DNA of 64,000 bases, from NCBI RefSeq assembly GCF_022701195.1, contig NZ_CP078089.1, positions 1 to 64,000 on the forward strand. Reading direction: 5' to 3'. Positions 35,795-44,185 of this stretch are shown in pieces. The first letter of the stretch is position 1. Each line of letters begins with the position of its first letter. Both the position numbers and the translations under genes were made by a program. The stretch comes from Allobaculum mucilyticum (GTDB taxonomy: Bacteria; Bacillota_I; Bacilli_A; Erysipelotrichales; Erysipelotrichaceae). The notes beneath the pieces were generated by a model. The model saw only the letters and a list, made by a program, of their open reading frames with translations, was not told the DNA's origin and did not search any database.

Positions 35795-36769
35795 TATTTC
35801 TGCTCTCTGCCTCCGGCATTGCTGACGGCACTTCCGGTTTCCGGGTGTCTGTCTTTTCTGATTCTGCCAAATCAGTGTGACCGGCTTTCTTCTGCTTTTC
35901 GAGAAGTTTTACGACCTCATCGAATACTTTTTCAATACCTTCATGGATTGCGGAGCTTTTATCCTGCAAAGCCAGGCTTGCTGGAAGCAGAGCGTCCTTA
36001 GGGTTGATGAAAATGCAGCAGGCGAAGGGAAGCTGATACGTCAGCTGCCAGAATGGTTCCTGAATGAACATCGGTGTCATCCATCCGACGCCAAGTTCGA
36101 GAAAGAGCACCTTTTTGCCTTTCCAGTGATCCAGGAATTCCCGGATCATTCGATACTGTTCCATATATTTGATATTTGGTCTTTTCCTAGAAAACCTGGA
36201 AGCCGGATCCATGGGGTCAGTTCTGTTCCGTCTTCAGGATCGCGGGGGATGAGTTCGCTGGGAATGGCATATTTGGTGCCTTCCAGGGAGTTGTACACAT
36301 TTTCGAGCATTTCCGGTTGTCCCAGATTTTATTGGAAATGCCTCCGTCTTTTCTCTGGAAACAGCGCCAGTCTCCCTGGATGACAGAGACTTTATCTGCA
36401 GGGAAATCCGGATGAACAGGAAGTCCTGGTTGGTTGTCATGATCTGGTAAGGCTTGTCCTGAAGAAGAATTTTGAGATCTTTATAGACTTTGCCGGCTTT
36501 CTGCTGGTAGAGATGATGCAGAAAAATCGACAGAACAGCCCAGCGTTCTTCTTCGGATCTGTATGGATAATAGAATGAATCGAATGCAGAGCGCGGTCCG
36601 AACCGTTCTCTGAACCGTCCGGACATTTTTTGAATTCGTCATCGTCTTCATACCAGAAGCGCTTGCCGTCGGCTGCGGAAAAACCGGAGGAAGCGCCTTC
36701 CAGAATCGCATCGCTTTCCTGGATTTTCTTCAATAGAAATTCTGCATTGCTGATTGTCGTATCGGTCAT
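35794..36769 (-). pseudogene. Sir2-like NAD-dependent deacetylase with at least four frameshifts
   Basis: Pieces in alternating frames assemble into one Sir2-like protein of about 320 residues. The start TISNAEFLLKKIQESDAILE continues as GASSGFSAADGKRFWYED, then SGRFRERFGPRSAFDSFYYP, QIMTTNQDF, HPDFPADKVSVIQGDWRCFQ, YNSLEGTKYAIPSELIPRDP, and finally VLFLELGVGWMTPMFIQEPF. Frame changes fall near 36626-36631 (a six-T run), about 36413, about 36316 and about 36185, with probably a fifth near the end. Each fits a single missing base. With this many lesions it cannot make a full protein. It is divergent from an Rrf2 regulator, with an operator-like repeat between them. Confidence 0.75.
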
Positions 36770-36798
36770 GTCAGTTCCTTCTTTCTGAAGAAAACCAG

Positions 36799-36817
36799 CA
36801 TGTAACTGTTACGGTTA
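36799..36817. promoter_or_regulatory. operator-like inverted repeats between the Sir2-like pair and the Rrf2 gene
   Basis: TGTAAC (36799-36804) and GTTACA (36812-36817) form an inverted repeat with a 7-bp spacer, overlapping a second perfect palindrome, GTAAC-T-GTTAC (36800-36810). It lies in the 74-bp divergent intergenic region and is a natural candidate for the Rrf2 binding site. Confidence 0.55.
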
Positions 36818-36843
36818 CAGCTAGATTGCTCAGGAGGTTTTTT

Positions 36844-37296
36844 ATGCTTGCTTCAACGCGAACTGCCGATGCAATTCATATTCTGGTACTGATCTCTCTG
36901 GCGGAAACATCGATCACCAGCCAGTCGCTGGCGACAAGTCTGGTCAGTCATCCGTCCCATGTGCGCAGATTGATGAGTCTTCTGCGAAACAGCGGAATTC
37001 TTAAAACAAGCCGGGGAAAAGCGGAACCAATGCTCCAAAGAGCCCCTTCACAGATCACGCTCTGGGATGTGTATCAGATCATGGAAAATACAACACGCCT
37101 TCTTCCGCTTGATACCCATACCAATCCGGACTGTCATGACGGTGTCCATATTCAGCTGGCTCTGCAGGACAGTTTTGACGAACTTCAGCAGCAGTTCAAA
37201 AAGGAAATGAAGGAAGTTATCCTGGAAAAAAAATTCAGGATTATAAGAAGCGTCTGGAGAAATCGAACACTGCAAACAGTCACAGAGTCATCCTGA
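36844..37296 (+). CDS. Rrf2-family transcriptional regulator
   Basis: A 150-residue regulator. The N-terminal winged helix-turn-helix (residues 1-65) contains TADAIHILVLISLAETSITS, SLATSLVSHPSHVRRLMSLL and the wing LKTSRGKA, as in the Rrf2 family. In the C-terminal effector half only one cysteine is visible (NPDCHDG), so an iron-sulfur cluster of the IscR/NsrR type is unlikely. It resembles the single-Cys YwnA/CymR-like group. AGGAGG precedes the ATG at 36844. It is divergent from the broken Sir2-like pair and probably controlled both itself and them through the repeat at 36799-36817. Confidence 0.85.
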   Translation: MLASTRTADAIHILVLISLAETSITSQSLATSLVSHPSHVRRLMSLLRNSGILKTSRGKAEPMLQRAPSQITLWDVYQIMENTTRLLPLDTHTNPDCHDGVHIQLALQDSFDELQQQFKKEMKEVILEKKFRIIRSVWRNRTLQTVTESS

Positions 37297-37406
37297 TTCA
37301 CAGTGATCTGAAAACATCACATCTGTTTTTGAACTACCGTAAAAAAGAGGCCTGAGCGGATCGTGCTTTCTGCCCGAAATCCCAGGTCTGATGACTCCAA
37401 ACGCAT

Positions 37407-37450
37407 AAAAGCTTGTTTCACCCTGAACTGAGGATGAAATAAGCTTTTTT
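37407..37450 (+). terminator. intrinsic terminator after the Rrf2 gene
   Basis: AAAAGCTTGTTTCA (37407-37420) pairs with TGAAATAAGCTTTT (37435-37448) around CCT/AGG, ending in a six-T run. The remainder of the gap to 37678 shows no gene; one hairpin CTGAG-T7-CTCAG lies near 37490. Confidence 0.8.
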
Positions 37451-37678
37451 GATACAGAGATTTGTGCGTAATGTTTCTGGATTCTGAGTTTTTTTCTCAG
37501 CAGATGTGATCAGGATTGGATTGTATCCGGTCTGTGAAATCATTTCTCCGCAAAGCCGTTATATGCAGATGAATATAGAGATTTTTCGGCTTTCTGCGCT
37601 TTATAGACTTTTGATATGACCTATGGTTTAATGCCGGCAAAGAGATATGTTTATCCAAAACAGCCTGGAGGAACGCGC

Positions 37679-39358
37679 GTGCACACCAGCAGAAGGACAA
37701 GAAATATCAATTTGATCTGCGTGTGCCTGGTCATTCTGGCTGGATGTACCCGCATGTTTTTTAAACGGCATTCTATTGAGAGCATTTCGTGCAACATCAT
37801 TATCTTTGCTCTTTTTATTGCAGCCGTGTGTATCTGGGCCTGGCAGATCCAGATCCGGATTCTCCGGCTGGAAGTCAGAAGAAATCTGATCTGCATGGCT
37901 GCGCTCATTGTGTTCTGGATGACGCTTCGCACCATCAAATACGGGTTTACACCGCTGGGGCACTTTACTGAGCGGTATGCGTGGTACTTGTACTATGTGC
38001 CTGTGATCCTTATCCCGCTGCTCATGTTTCTTTCTGTGCTGTATATTGGAACGCCCCAGAACCGCCTTCTGAACAGAAAATGGAATCTGCTGTATATTCC
38101 GGCTGCAGCGCTGGTGCTGGGGGTGCTGACTAACGATCTCCATCAGCTGGCCTTCCGGTTTCCCGGAGGCATAATCGGAACAGGAAATAATATCTATACC
38201 CATGGCCCTGTCTATTATCTTTGCATGGCATGGATGGTCATCCTGTTTCTGGCCATACTGTTCGTTACATTTAAACGGTGCGCGGTTCTTGGAAACCGGA
38301 ATAAGATCTGGATCCCCATAATGATGCTGGCAGCCGGACTTATTTATGTGGTGCTTTTCATAGGCGGATGGGAAACGGAGATAAGCAGGGCGCTGACGGT
38401 ACCGGAATTGGGCTGCTTTTACCTTTGTGCCTGGATGGAAACGCTGATCTGTATCCATCTGTTTCCATCCAACGACAGATATGGAGATTTCTTTCACGCT
38501 TCTTCAATCTGTACAGGCATATCGGATGAGAAGGGGAAGATCTGTTACGAATCTGCCCGCAGTATATCGGTAAGCCCTGAGCAGATCGGTCAGGCACAGG
38601 AGACTGATGTTTATCTGCATGAGGGAAAACTTGCTCTGAGAAGCCATGAAATCCATGGCGGATTCGGGTACTGGCTGCGGGATCTTGAAGAAGTCAATCA
38701 GCTGAACAGACAGCTGGAAGATCTGGGCGATGTGCTGGAAGAAGAGAACTCCATACTGGATGCGGAAAACCGGATGGAAGAAGAAAAAGAACGGCTTCGG
38801 CAGAAAAACAGACTGTATGACTGTATCGCCAGAGATGTCAGTGAACGTCTTGACCGGATCAGCGCACTGATCGACAACCCGCCAGATGGTCCTGACGAAT
38901 TTAAAAAGATCATAACGTATGCATGTGTCTTATGTACCTATATTAAGCGCCGCTCCAATCTGCTGCTTCTTGGCGACCAGCATCAGCAGATCAGCAGCGA
39001 TGAGCTTCGCCTGGCCATACTGGAATCACTTGAATATGTAAGACTGTACGGCGTCAGTGCCCAGGGATTCTGCAGGACCATGGGAATGCTTCCAAAGGCA
39101 GTCGTGCTGAACGCCTATGAAATCTTTGAAGAGATTCTGGAATCAGCTCTTCTGGAAACAGATGCCATACTGGTCAATTTAAAAGCAGAGGAGAATCTGC
39201 TTCAGATGCGGTTCACGGTAAGCTGGCCAGGCGGCTCCTTTGATCCACAACGGTTGCAGGCACTGGCAAAGGAAGCCGGCATGAACCTCTCTGCTCAGGC
39301 CGAAGAGGATACGCAGTATATAACTTTGGATCTGCCGGCTGGAGGTCAGGAATCATGA
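37679..39358 (+). CDS. multi-TM sensor protein, histidine kinase-like without clear catalytic boxes
   Basis: About 559 residues. Seven or eight transmembrane helices fill the first 290 residues (for example NLICVCLVILAGCTRMFF, YVPVILIPLLMFLSVLYI, IPIMMLAAGLIYVVLFIGG). A possible PAS-like stretch is followed by a coiled coil (LNRQLEDLGDVLEEENSILD) and a C-terminal domain in which I cannot find the N, G1 or G2 boxes of a histidine kinase. The layout resembles 7TM-type sensor kinases of Firmicutes but with a degenerate output half. I chose GTG 37679 because GGAGG lies 7 bp upstream; an in-frame ATG at 37616 lacks a site. Its stop overlaps the next start (ATGA), so it is coupled to the kinase gene and probably forms a two-protein sensor with it. 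Confidence 0.7.
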   Translation: MHTSRRTRNINLICVCLVILAGCTRMFFKRHSIESISCNIIIFALFIAAVCIWAWQIQIRILRLEVRRNLICMAALIVFWMTLRTIKYGFTPLGHFTERYAWYLYYVPVILIPLLMFLSVLYIGTPQNRLLNRKWNLLYIPAAALVLGVLTNDLHQLAFRFPGGIIGTGNNIYTHGPVYYLCMAWMVILFLAILFVTFKRCAVLGNRNKIWIPIMMLAAGLIYVVLFIGGWETEISRALTVPELGCFYLCAWMETLICIHLFPSNDRYGDFFHASSICTGISDEKGKICYESARSISVSPEQIGQAQETDVYLHEGKLALRSHEIHGGFGYWLRDLEEVNQLNRQLEDLGDVLEEENSILDAENRMEEEKERLRQKNRLYDCIARDVSERLDRISALIDNPPDGPDEFKKIITYACVLCTYIKRRSNLLLLGDQHQQISSDELRLAILESLEYVRLYGVSAQGFCRTMGMLPKAVVLNAYEIFEEILESALLETDAILVNLKAEENLLQMRFTVSWPGGSFDPQRLQALAKEAGMNLSAQAEEDTQYITLDLPAGGQES

Positions 39359-40673
39359 AGCCTTTTGATTCTCTTTCCCTTGCTGCCATGGGGGTTTATG
39401 CCAGCGGATTTCTGATCGTATGTGTTCTTTCAATTGCGATCCTGGTTATGGTCATTATGCTTCGGGCACGGAAACGGGTGCTGGCGATTTCCATTTCGCT
39501 GGTGGCTGTTTCTATGTTTACTCTCCAGTGTTTAGTGGATATTACCGGGCATATTTATTTCCACCATGAACTGAACGCAGTTGCCGGCTCTTTCGCAAAG
39601 CTGCCATGTGGAATCGTGCTGGCAATCCTGCTGCTCTCTGCCTGTATCGTGATCTTCTGTCTGGTTTTGATCCTCCGTAAGAAAAAGAGAGTCATAACAC
39701 CCAGTGCAGTAAAGGAAAGTTTAGATACATTGCCTGATGGGATCTGCTTTTCCGATGAGGAGGGAAGACCGCTGCTGGTGAATCTCTGTATGAACCGGAT
39801 CTCCGGCGACCTGTTCGGCCAGGAGATCTTAAGCAGCACCATATTCTGGGAGAGTCTGGGTCAGGGCGTTTTTTTAAACGAGGCAAAGCTTCTGAGAACT
39901 TCCCCTGCGATCACAGTCCAGAATACCGATGGAAAGGTATGGGATTTTCGCAGAAGGAAGCTTCTGATCGATAACTGCTGGTTCTATGAGATAACAGCCT
40001 TAGACGTGACAGAGCTGCATGATCTCAACATAGAGCTTACGAAAAGAAATGCCATCCTCGCTGAAGTAAACCGCCGGCTGCACAACTACAGCAGGGAGAT
40101 CGAAAAGGTAACAGCCGAGAAGGAACTTCTTGCCGCAAAATGCGTGTCCATGATGATCTGGGCAGAGCTCTTCTGGCCTATCGTTCCAGGTATCTGAGTG
40201 CTCCGGCAGAGAAAAGGGACCGCAAACAGCTTCTCGCTCTCTGGCGGCGGACGATTGCCGTTATGCGCGGCGAAGGGCGCAGCGAAAAAGGGCGCAGTGA
40301 CTGGGAGCTGCTGCTGCAGGCAGCACAAGCCGTGGATGTGGAAATGATCCTGGACGACTCTCTGCCGAAAGAGGGAAGTGCAAGAGAGATCCTTATTGCA
40401 GCTGTCCATGAATGTCTGACCAATACGGTCAAGCATGCCCATGGGCACAGACTTCAGATCGCAGTTACCACAGAAAATGGGGTGATGAAGGCGGACATCA
40501 CCAATGACGGAGAACAGCCATCAGAAATAATCAGAGAAACAGGCGGTCTGAAAAACCTTCGCATGACGCTCGAGCAGGCCGGCGGACGCATGGAGATCCA
40601 GTCCGTGCCGAATTTTTTGCTGCACATTGAAACAGGGGAAGGAGAAACAGGCAGATGCAGAAAACCAGAGTGA
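39355..40673 (+). pseudogene. membrane histidine kinase split by a -1 frameshift at its H-box
   Basis: Two frames join into one kinase of about 440 residues. The first (39355-40197) has three membrane helices, a PAS-like domain (LDTLPDGICFSDEEGRPLLV) and a coiled coil ending EKELLAAK. The second (from 40140) begins MRVHDDLGRALLAYR, a NarX/DegS-type H-box with the phosphoacceptor His. It continues with the N-box HECLTNTVKHAHG, the NDGEQPSE loop and GGLKNLRMTLEQAGG. The frames meet in the A-run 40137-40140; one missing A would explain the split. Slippage of AAA back by one base, or reinitiation at the ATG in the run, would also give product. It overlaps the response regulator gene by 19 bp. Confidence 0.65.
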
Positions 40674-41284
40674 TGATCGTCGATGACCAGCTGATGTCAC
40701 GTCGGCTGTTTCAGATGTATCTGAAGGATTCCGAGAAATATGAAGTTGTTCATGTCATCGAATCCGCGGCATTTGCGGATGCTTTTGTCCTTCGAAGCCC
40801 CGTGGATCTGGTGCTGATGGATATCCTGATGTCCGATGGTTCCAACGGACTGGACGCAGCAGCGAGGATCAAAAAAGACTGCCCGAATATCAGGATCATC
40901 GCCGTCACATCCATGCCGGAGGCTTCCTGGCTTGCCAGGGCACGTGAGATCGGTATCGACAGTTTCTGGTATAAGGAAGTGGAGCAGGATACGATCCTTG
41001 ATGTCATCGACCGAACGATGGCTGGGGAATCCGTATATCCCGACAGACCTCCCAAAGTTGAACTGGGGCCGCTCAATCATGCGGATTTTACACAGCGGGA
41101 ACTGGACGTACTGCGGATCATGGTCACCGGCGCTTCCAATTCGGAGATCGCAAAAAAGCTCTATCTGTCCGAGGGAACAGTCAAGTTTTATATTCACAAT
41201 ATGCTCGAAAAGACAGGCTGCAAAAGCCGGACAGAGCTTGCCATCGAGGCCCGTGTCAGCGGGATCGCCATCAATCTCGATTAA
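40655..41284 (+). CDS. NarL/LuxR-type response regulator
   Basis: A 209-residue regulator. The receiver domain (residues 1-120) has the acidic pair in MIVDDQLMSRRLF, the phosphoacceptor Asp in VDLVLMDILMSDG, the conserved Thr/Ser in IAVTSMPE and the Lys in FWYKEV. The LuxR-type helix-turn-helix (about 143-205) reads FTQRELDVLRIMVTGASNSE followed by IAKKLYLSEGTVKFYIHNML. It overlaps the 3' end of the kinase gene, the expected partner, and GGAAGGAG lies upstream of the ATG. It is probably the output of the 37.7-40.7 kb sensory pair, and the genes downstream are its most likely targets. Confidence 0.93.
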   Translation: MQKTRVMIVDDQLMSRRLFQMYLKDSEKYEVVHVIESAAFADAFVLRSPVDLVLMDILMSDGSNGLDAAARIKKDCPNIRIIAVTSMPEASWLARAREIGIDSFWYKEVEQDTILDVIDRTMAGESVYPDRPPKVELGPLNHADFTQRELDVLRIMVTGASNSEIAKKLYLSEGTVKFYIHNMLEKTGCKSRTELAIEARVSGIAINLD

Positions 41285-41454
41285 GAAGGTAATTTCATAC
41301 AGAGTATCTGCACTGCGCAGGTACTCTTTTCTTTTGGCAAATCGCAAAAAACTGACCGTTCGATAGATGTGCAAAAAATTCAAATACTTAATAATGATAA
41401 TAAAGAATAGTTATTTTTATATTTCAGAAAGAGACAGGAAGGATAGGAGAAAAC

Positions 41455-41844
41455 TTGAAAAAAATTGCAGTCAGCATACGAAACAGAGTTTTTTCTGAAA
41501 GCACTATGGTGATGCTCAGACAGAGAGGCGCTTTCCATCCAGTCAGGATACCGGATCAGAAACCGGAGGAAATTCTGATCGAATGCCTTGCGGCAAACCC
41601 GGACATAGTGCTGATGGATGTGATGCCAAGTCCCAGGGACAATTCGATCGAAAAGCGGCTTGAAGTTGTCGAGCAGCTTCGCTTTGAACTCCCGGGCTGT
41701 CGAACGGCTTTTCTGTGTGATGAGGTTGCCTATCCGGAGATAGCCAGAGATGTGATGCGGGCTAAACAGGACGGAAAGGTCGACGCATTTTTCTATGCGT
41801 CTGTCACAGCGGAATATCTGACGGCGGCGCTCGATGCCATATGA
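41455..41844 (+). CDS. degenerate stand-alone receiver-like protein
   Basis: A 129-residue protein with the outline of a receiver domain (ANPDIVLMDVMPSPRDNSIE, with the Asp at the phosphoacceptor position) but no acidic pair near the N-terminus (KKIAVSIRNRVFSES) and no output domain. It starts with TTG at 41455, six bases after AGGAGA. It lies 170 bp after the response regulator in the same direction. It may be a phosphate sink, a decoy or a protein-protein adaptor in the same pathway. The assignment rests on one motif and on context. Confidence 0.6.
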   Translation: MKKIAVSIRNRVFSESTMVMLRQRGAFHPVRIPDQKPEEILIECLAANPDIVLMDVMPSPRDNSIEKRLEVVEQLRFELPGCRTAFLCDEVAYPEIARDVMRAKQDGKVDAFFYASVTAEYLTAALDAI

Positions 41845-41916
41845 GCAGCGAACTGAAAAACAGAAGTAACAGAGGAACGAAAAGCACAGCAGATAAACGG
41901 AAGCAGGAGATTGGAA

Positions 41917-42435
41917 GTGAAGAGAATGAAAAGAAAGTGGAAAAGCTGTAAAAGAATATTCTCCCTGCTTTTAGCTCTGTGCATGATCCTGGCGTTTTCA
42001 GCCTGTGACTTAGAGAAAATTGGCGGCACGTTAGACGGAGACGGTATGGAACGCCCCCTGCCCGCATTGGGTTACTGGGTCCTCAACAGTATCGAATCAG
42101 GCGCCCGCACCATGAGCGAAGAGGATTTCAAAGACATCTGGCAAATGAACCCCGACGAAATGATGGCGTTAAAGGTCAGTGACGACTGCACAGTGGAGAT
42201 GATCTTTCTCAAAGAGTATGCCGCCGGAACCTGGAAAGAAACAGAAAGAGGCTTCGACGCATATATAAAGATCCAAGATGTGCTGGAGCCGTTCACCTTT
42301 ACCTACGACGAAAAGAATGAGAACAGGCTGATCTGCGTCCGGCAAGAGGAAGGAGAGGAGATGACACTGAGATTGTCTAAAAGCGAAAGCAAACCGGAGT
42401 TCTTCAAAACTGACGCACTGGCCAAAACTGAATAA
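41917..42435 (+). CDS. lipoprotein of unknown function, possibly truncated
   Basis: A 172-residue protein with a basic start and a lipobox (LCMILAFSAC, Cys near residue 28), so it should be exported and lipid-anchored. The mature part is acidic with no recognised domain; blocks such as LKVSDDCTVEMIFLKEYAAG and TGTW-like GTWKETERGFDAYI recall small beta-sheet lipoproteins of Firmicutes. AGGAG at 41905-41909 fits a GTG start at 41917; an ATG follows at 41926. After the TAA at 42433 the same frame stays open with coding character for 26 codons (DEETLCFTDENSKEALDDHQ) to a TAA at 42514, so the gene may have lost its last part to a nonsense change. Confidence 0.65.
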   Translation: MKRMKRKWKSCKRIFSLLLALCMILAFSACDLEKIGGTLDGDGMERPLPALGYWVLNSIESGARTMSEEDFKDIWQMNPDEMMALKVSDDCTVEMIFLKEYAAGTWKETERGFDAYIKIQDVLEPFTFTYDEKNENRLICVRQEEGEEMTLRLSKSESKPEFFKTDALAKTE

Positions 42436-42537
42436 GGGCTTTTGCGGGATGAAGAGACCCTCTGCTTTACCGATGAGAACAGCAAAGAGGCATTAGATGA
42501 CCACCAGATGAAATAACGGAGAACAGGAGAATTTGAT

Positions 42538-43686
42538 ATGGGACTTTTCGATAAAAAATACTGTGATATCTGCGGAGAGAAGATCGGACTTCTCGGAAAC
42601 AGAAAGCTGGAAGACGGAAATCTTTGCAAGGACTGCGCAAAGAAGCTTTCACCCTGGTTCTGTGAAAGACGAAACAGCACAGTTGAAGAGATCAGGAATC
42701 AGCTGGAATACAGAGAACAGAACAAAGAAGCCGTGATGGCTTTCAGACCGACCCGGGAAATGGGACTGGACTGGTACCACATGTACGTCGATGAACAGAA
42801 AGGTCAGTTCACTGTTGCCAGAAGATTCGACAGAGGGGATAACCCCGACATCATCCATCTGTCACAGATCGTCAGCTGCTACATAGATATTGGTGAGGAT
42901 CAGACCGAGGAATACAGGAAAGATTCGGAAGGAAACAGAGTCAGCTATAACCCGCCAAGATTCAGATACACTTACGACTATTTTGTGATCATCGGCGTGA
43001 ATTCTCTTTACTTCGATGAGCTGAAACTGAAAATCAACAGTTCATCGATCAATGGTGAAAACCGGAGAGAATGCATGGAAGCTGAGAACGCTGCCCGCCA
43101 GATTCTGGGATATATCTCTCAGACAACAGGCGTTCCAATCAGCGGAGGCATGGGAATGAACAACGGCATGGGCATGCCCAATATGAACGGTGCCATGGGA
43201 ATGAACGGCATGTATAACGGTATGGGTATGAATAACATGAACAACGGTATGAGCATGAATAGCATGAACGGTATGGCCGGCGGTATGGGCATGAATAACA
43301 TGAACAACGGTATGAGCATGAATAGCATGAACGGTATGGCCGGCGGTATGGGCATGAATAACATGAACAACGGTATGAACATGAATGGCATAAACGGTAT
43401 GGCCGGCGGCATGGGCATGAATAACATGAACAACGGTATGAACATGAATGGCATAAACGGTATGGCCGGCGGCATGGGCATGAACAACATGAACAACGGT
43501 ATGAACATGAACGGCATGGCCGGCGGTATGAACATGAATGCCATGAATAACACGAATGCTGGAACAGGCATGACCGGAATGAACCAGGGCGTCATGCAGC
43601 GGGAAGGCGGCCAGTGGACTTGTCCGTCCTGCGGCATGGTGAATACAGGAAAGTTCTGCGAGGGCTGCGGAGGGCCGAGACAGTAG
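42538..43686 (+). CDS. DUF4428-type zinc-ribbon protein with Met/Asn/Gly tandem repeats
   Basis: A 382-residue protein. The N-terminus has a treble-cysteine zinc ribbon (YCDICGEKIGLLGNRKL followed by LCKDCAKKLSPWF), as in DUF4428 proteins, then a PH-like or beta-rich domain (about 55-200). A low-complexity region (about 205-345) is made almost only of Met, Asn, Gly and Ala, including near-perfect 21-residue repeats. A C-terminal zinc ribbon follows (WTCPSCGMVNTGKFCEGCGG). ACAGGAG precedes the ATG. Zinc-ribbon proteins of this build occur with TPM and TFIIB-type zinc-ribbon proteins in Firmicutes, and both follow here. The function is unknown. The low-complexity part could drive self-association or bind soft metals through Met. 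Confidence 0.85.
   Translation: MGLFDKKYCDICGEKIGLLGNRKLEDGNLCKDCAKKLSPWFCERRNSTVEEIRNQLEYREQNKEAVMAFRPTREMGLDWYHMYVDEQKGQFTVARRFDRGDNPDIIHLSQIVSCYIDIGEDQTEEYRKDSEGNRVSYNPPRFRYTYDYFVIIGVNSLYFDELKLKINSSSINGENRRECMEAENAARQILGYISQTTGVPISGGMGMNNGMGMPNMNGAMGMNGMYNGMGMNNMNNGMSMNSMNGMAGGMGMNNMNNGMSMNSMNGMAGGMGMNNMNNGMNMNGINGMAGGMGMNNMNNGMNMNGINGMAGGMGMNNMNNGMNMNGMAGGMNMNAMNNTNAGTGMTGMNQGVMQREGGQWTCPSCGMVNTGKFCEGCGGPRQ
43231..43536 (+). repeat. 63-bp tandem repeat array inside the DUF4428 gene
   Basis: Four in-frame 63-bp units (43231, 43294, 43357, 43420) and a fifth shortened unit of 54 bp (43483-43536) encode the 21-residue pattern beginning NNMNNGM and ending MAGGMGM. Units 1-2 and 3-4 are nearly identical pairs, suggesting recent stepwise duplication and likely copy-number variation between strains. 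Confidence 0.9.
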
Positions 43687-43739
43687 ATTTCGGCTATCTG
43701 AAATTTCCTGAGGCGAATACAGATCTGCAAAGTGATCTG

Positions 43740-44107
43740 CGGTGCAAACCTCATGAGACGAAAGCGGCCTTTAAAGCTGGATGAGGTTAAGTCAGAGGGA
43801 TCAGATGTAAGGGGACATTAGATAATCACAGACCATGCTCCCCTGGAATCTGATCCCTCTGATTCTTCCTCGACCTTCCGGCTTGCTGGAGGTCAGGCGC
43901 TGAAGGCACTTTTAACTAAGCATGCAGTTATAAGCAACAATTTCTATATCGTATTTATCATTTTTAGCACTGTTTTGATTCAAAGAAGAGAATTCAGAAA
44001 GTCGATTCAGACAGCGCTCAGATTCGTACTGAATCGGCTCTTCTTCAAATTTGAACCATTTGAGAATGAAGAAAAAGGAAACCTGTCGACAGTCCAGGTT
44101 TCCCTTT
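43740..44107. ncRNA. hairpin-rich intergenic region with a 15-bp perfect stem
   Basis: The 499-bp gap between the DUF4428 and zinc-ribbon genes holds no gene. It contains CCTCAT/ATGAGG near 43749-43787, a perfect 15-bp stem (43792-43806 with 43848-43862) enclosing GGGGA/TCCCC, an imperfect GACCT/AGGTC stem near 43870-43897, CGATTCAG/CTGAATCG (44003-44010 with 44029-44036), and GGAAACCTG/CAGGTTTCC (44077-44085 with 44095-44103). The last has a strong U-run only on the minus strand. The region could be a structured RNA, a regulatory leader for the downstream genes, or the remnant of a small palindromic element. Confidence 0.4.
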
Positions 44108-44185
44108 AAACAAAAACGAGGTTTTGAAACTTCAAAAAAATTCAGATTGTCAGGATTTCTTGCTTAAAAGCAGGAGGTGAAAAGT

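Noticed and set aside
43231-43536. Possible CRISPR-like array
   Set aside because: The repeats are directly adjacent, in frame and coding, with no spacers and no cas genes nearby.
43119-43754. 211-codon minus-strand frame opposite the Met/Asn/Gly repeats
   Set aside because: It is an artefact of the repeat composition: the antisense of Met-Asn-Gly codons gives an open Pro/Met/Phe-rich frame.
43792-43862. Insertion-sequence end or attachment site
   Set aside because: The 15-bp inverted repeats are only about 40 bp apart and there is no transposase, integrase or target duplication, so no mobile element is called.
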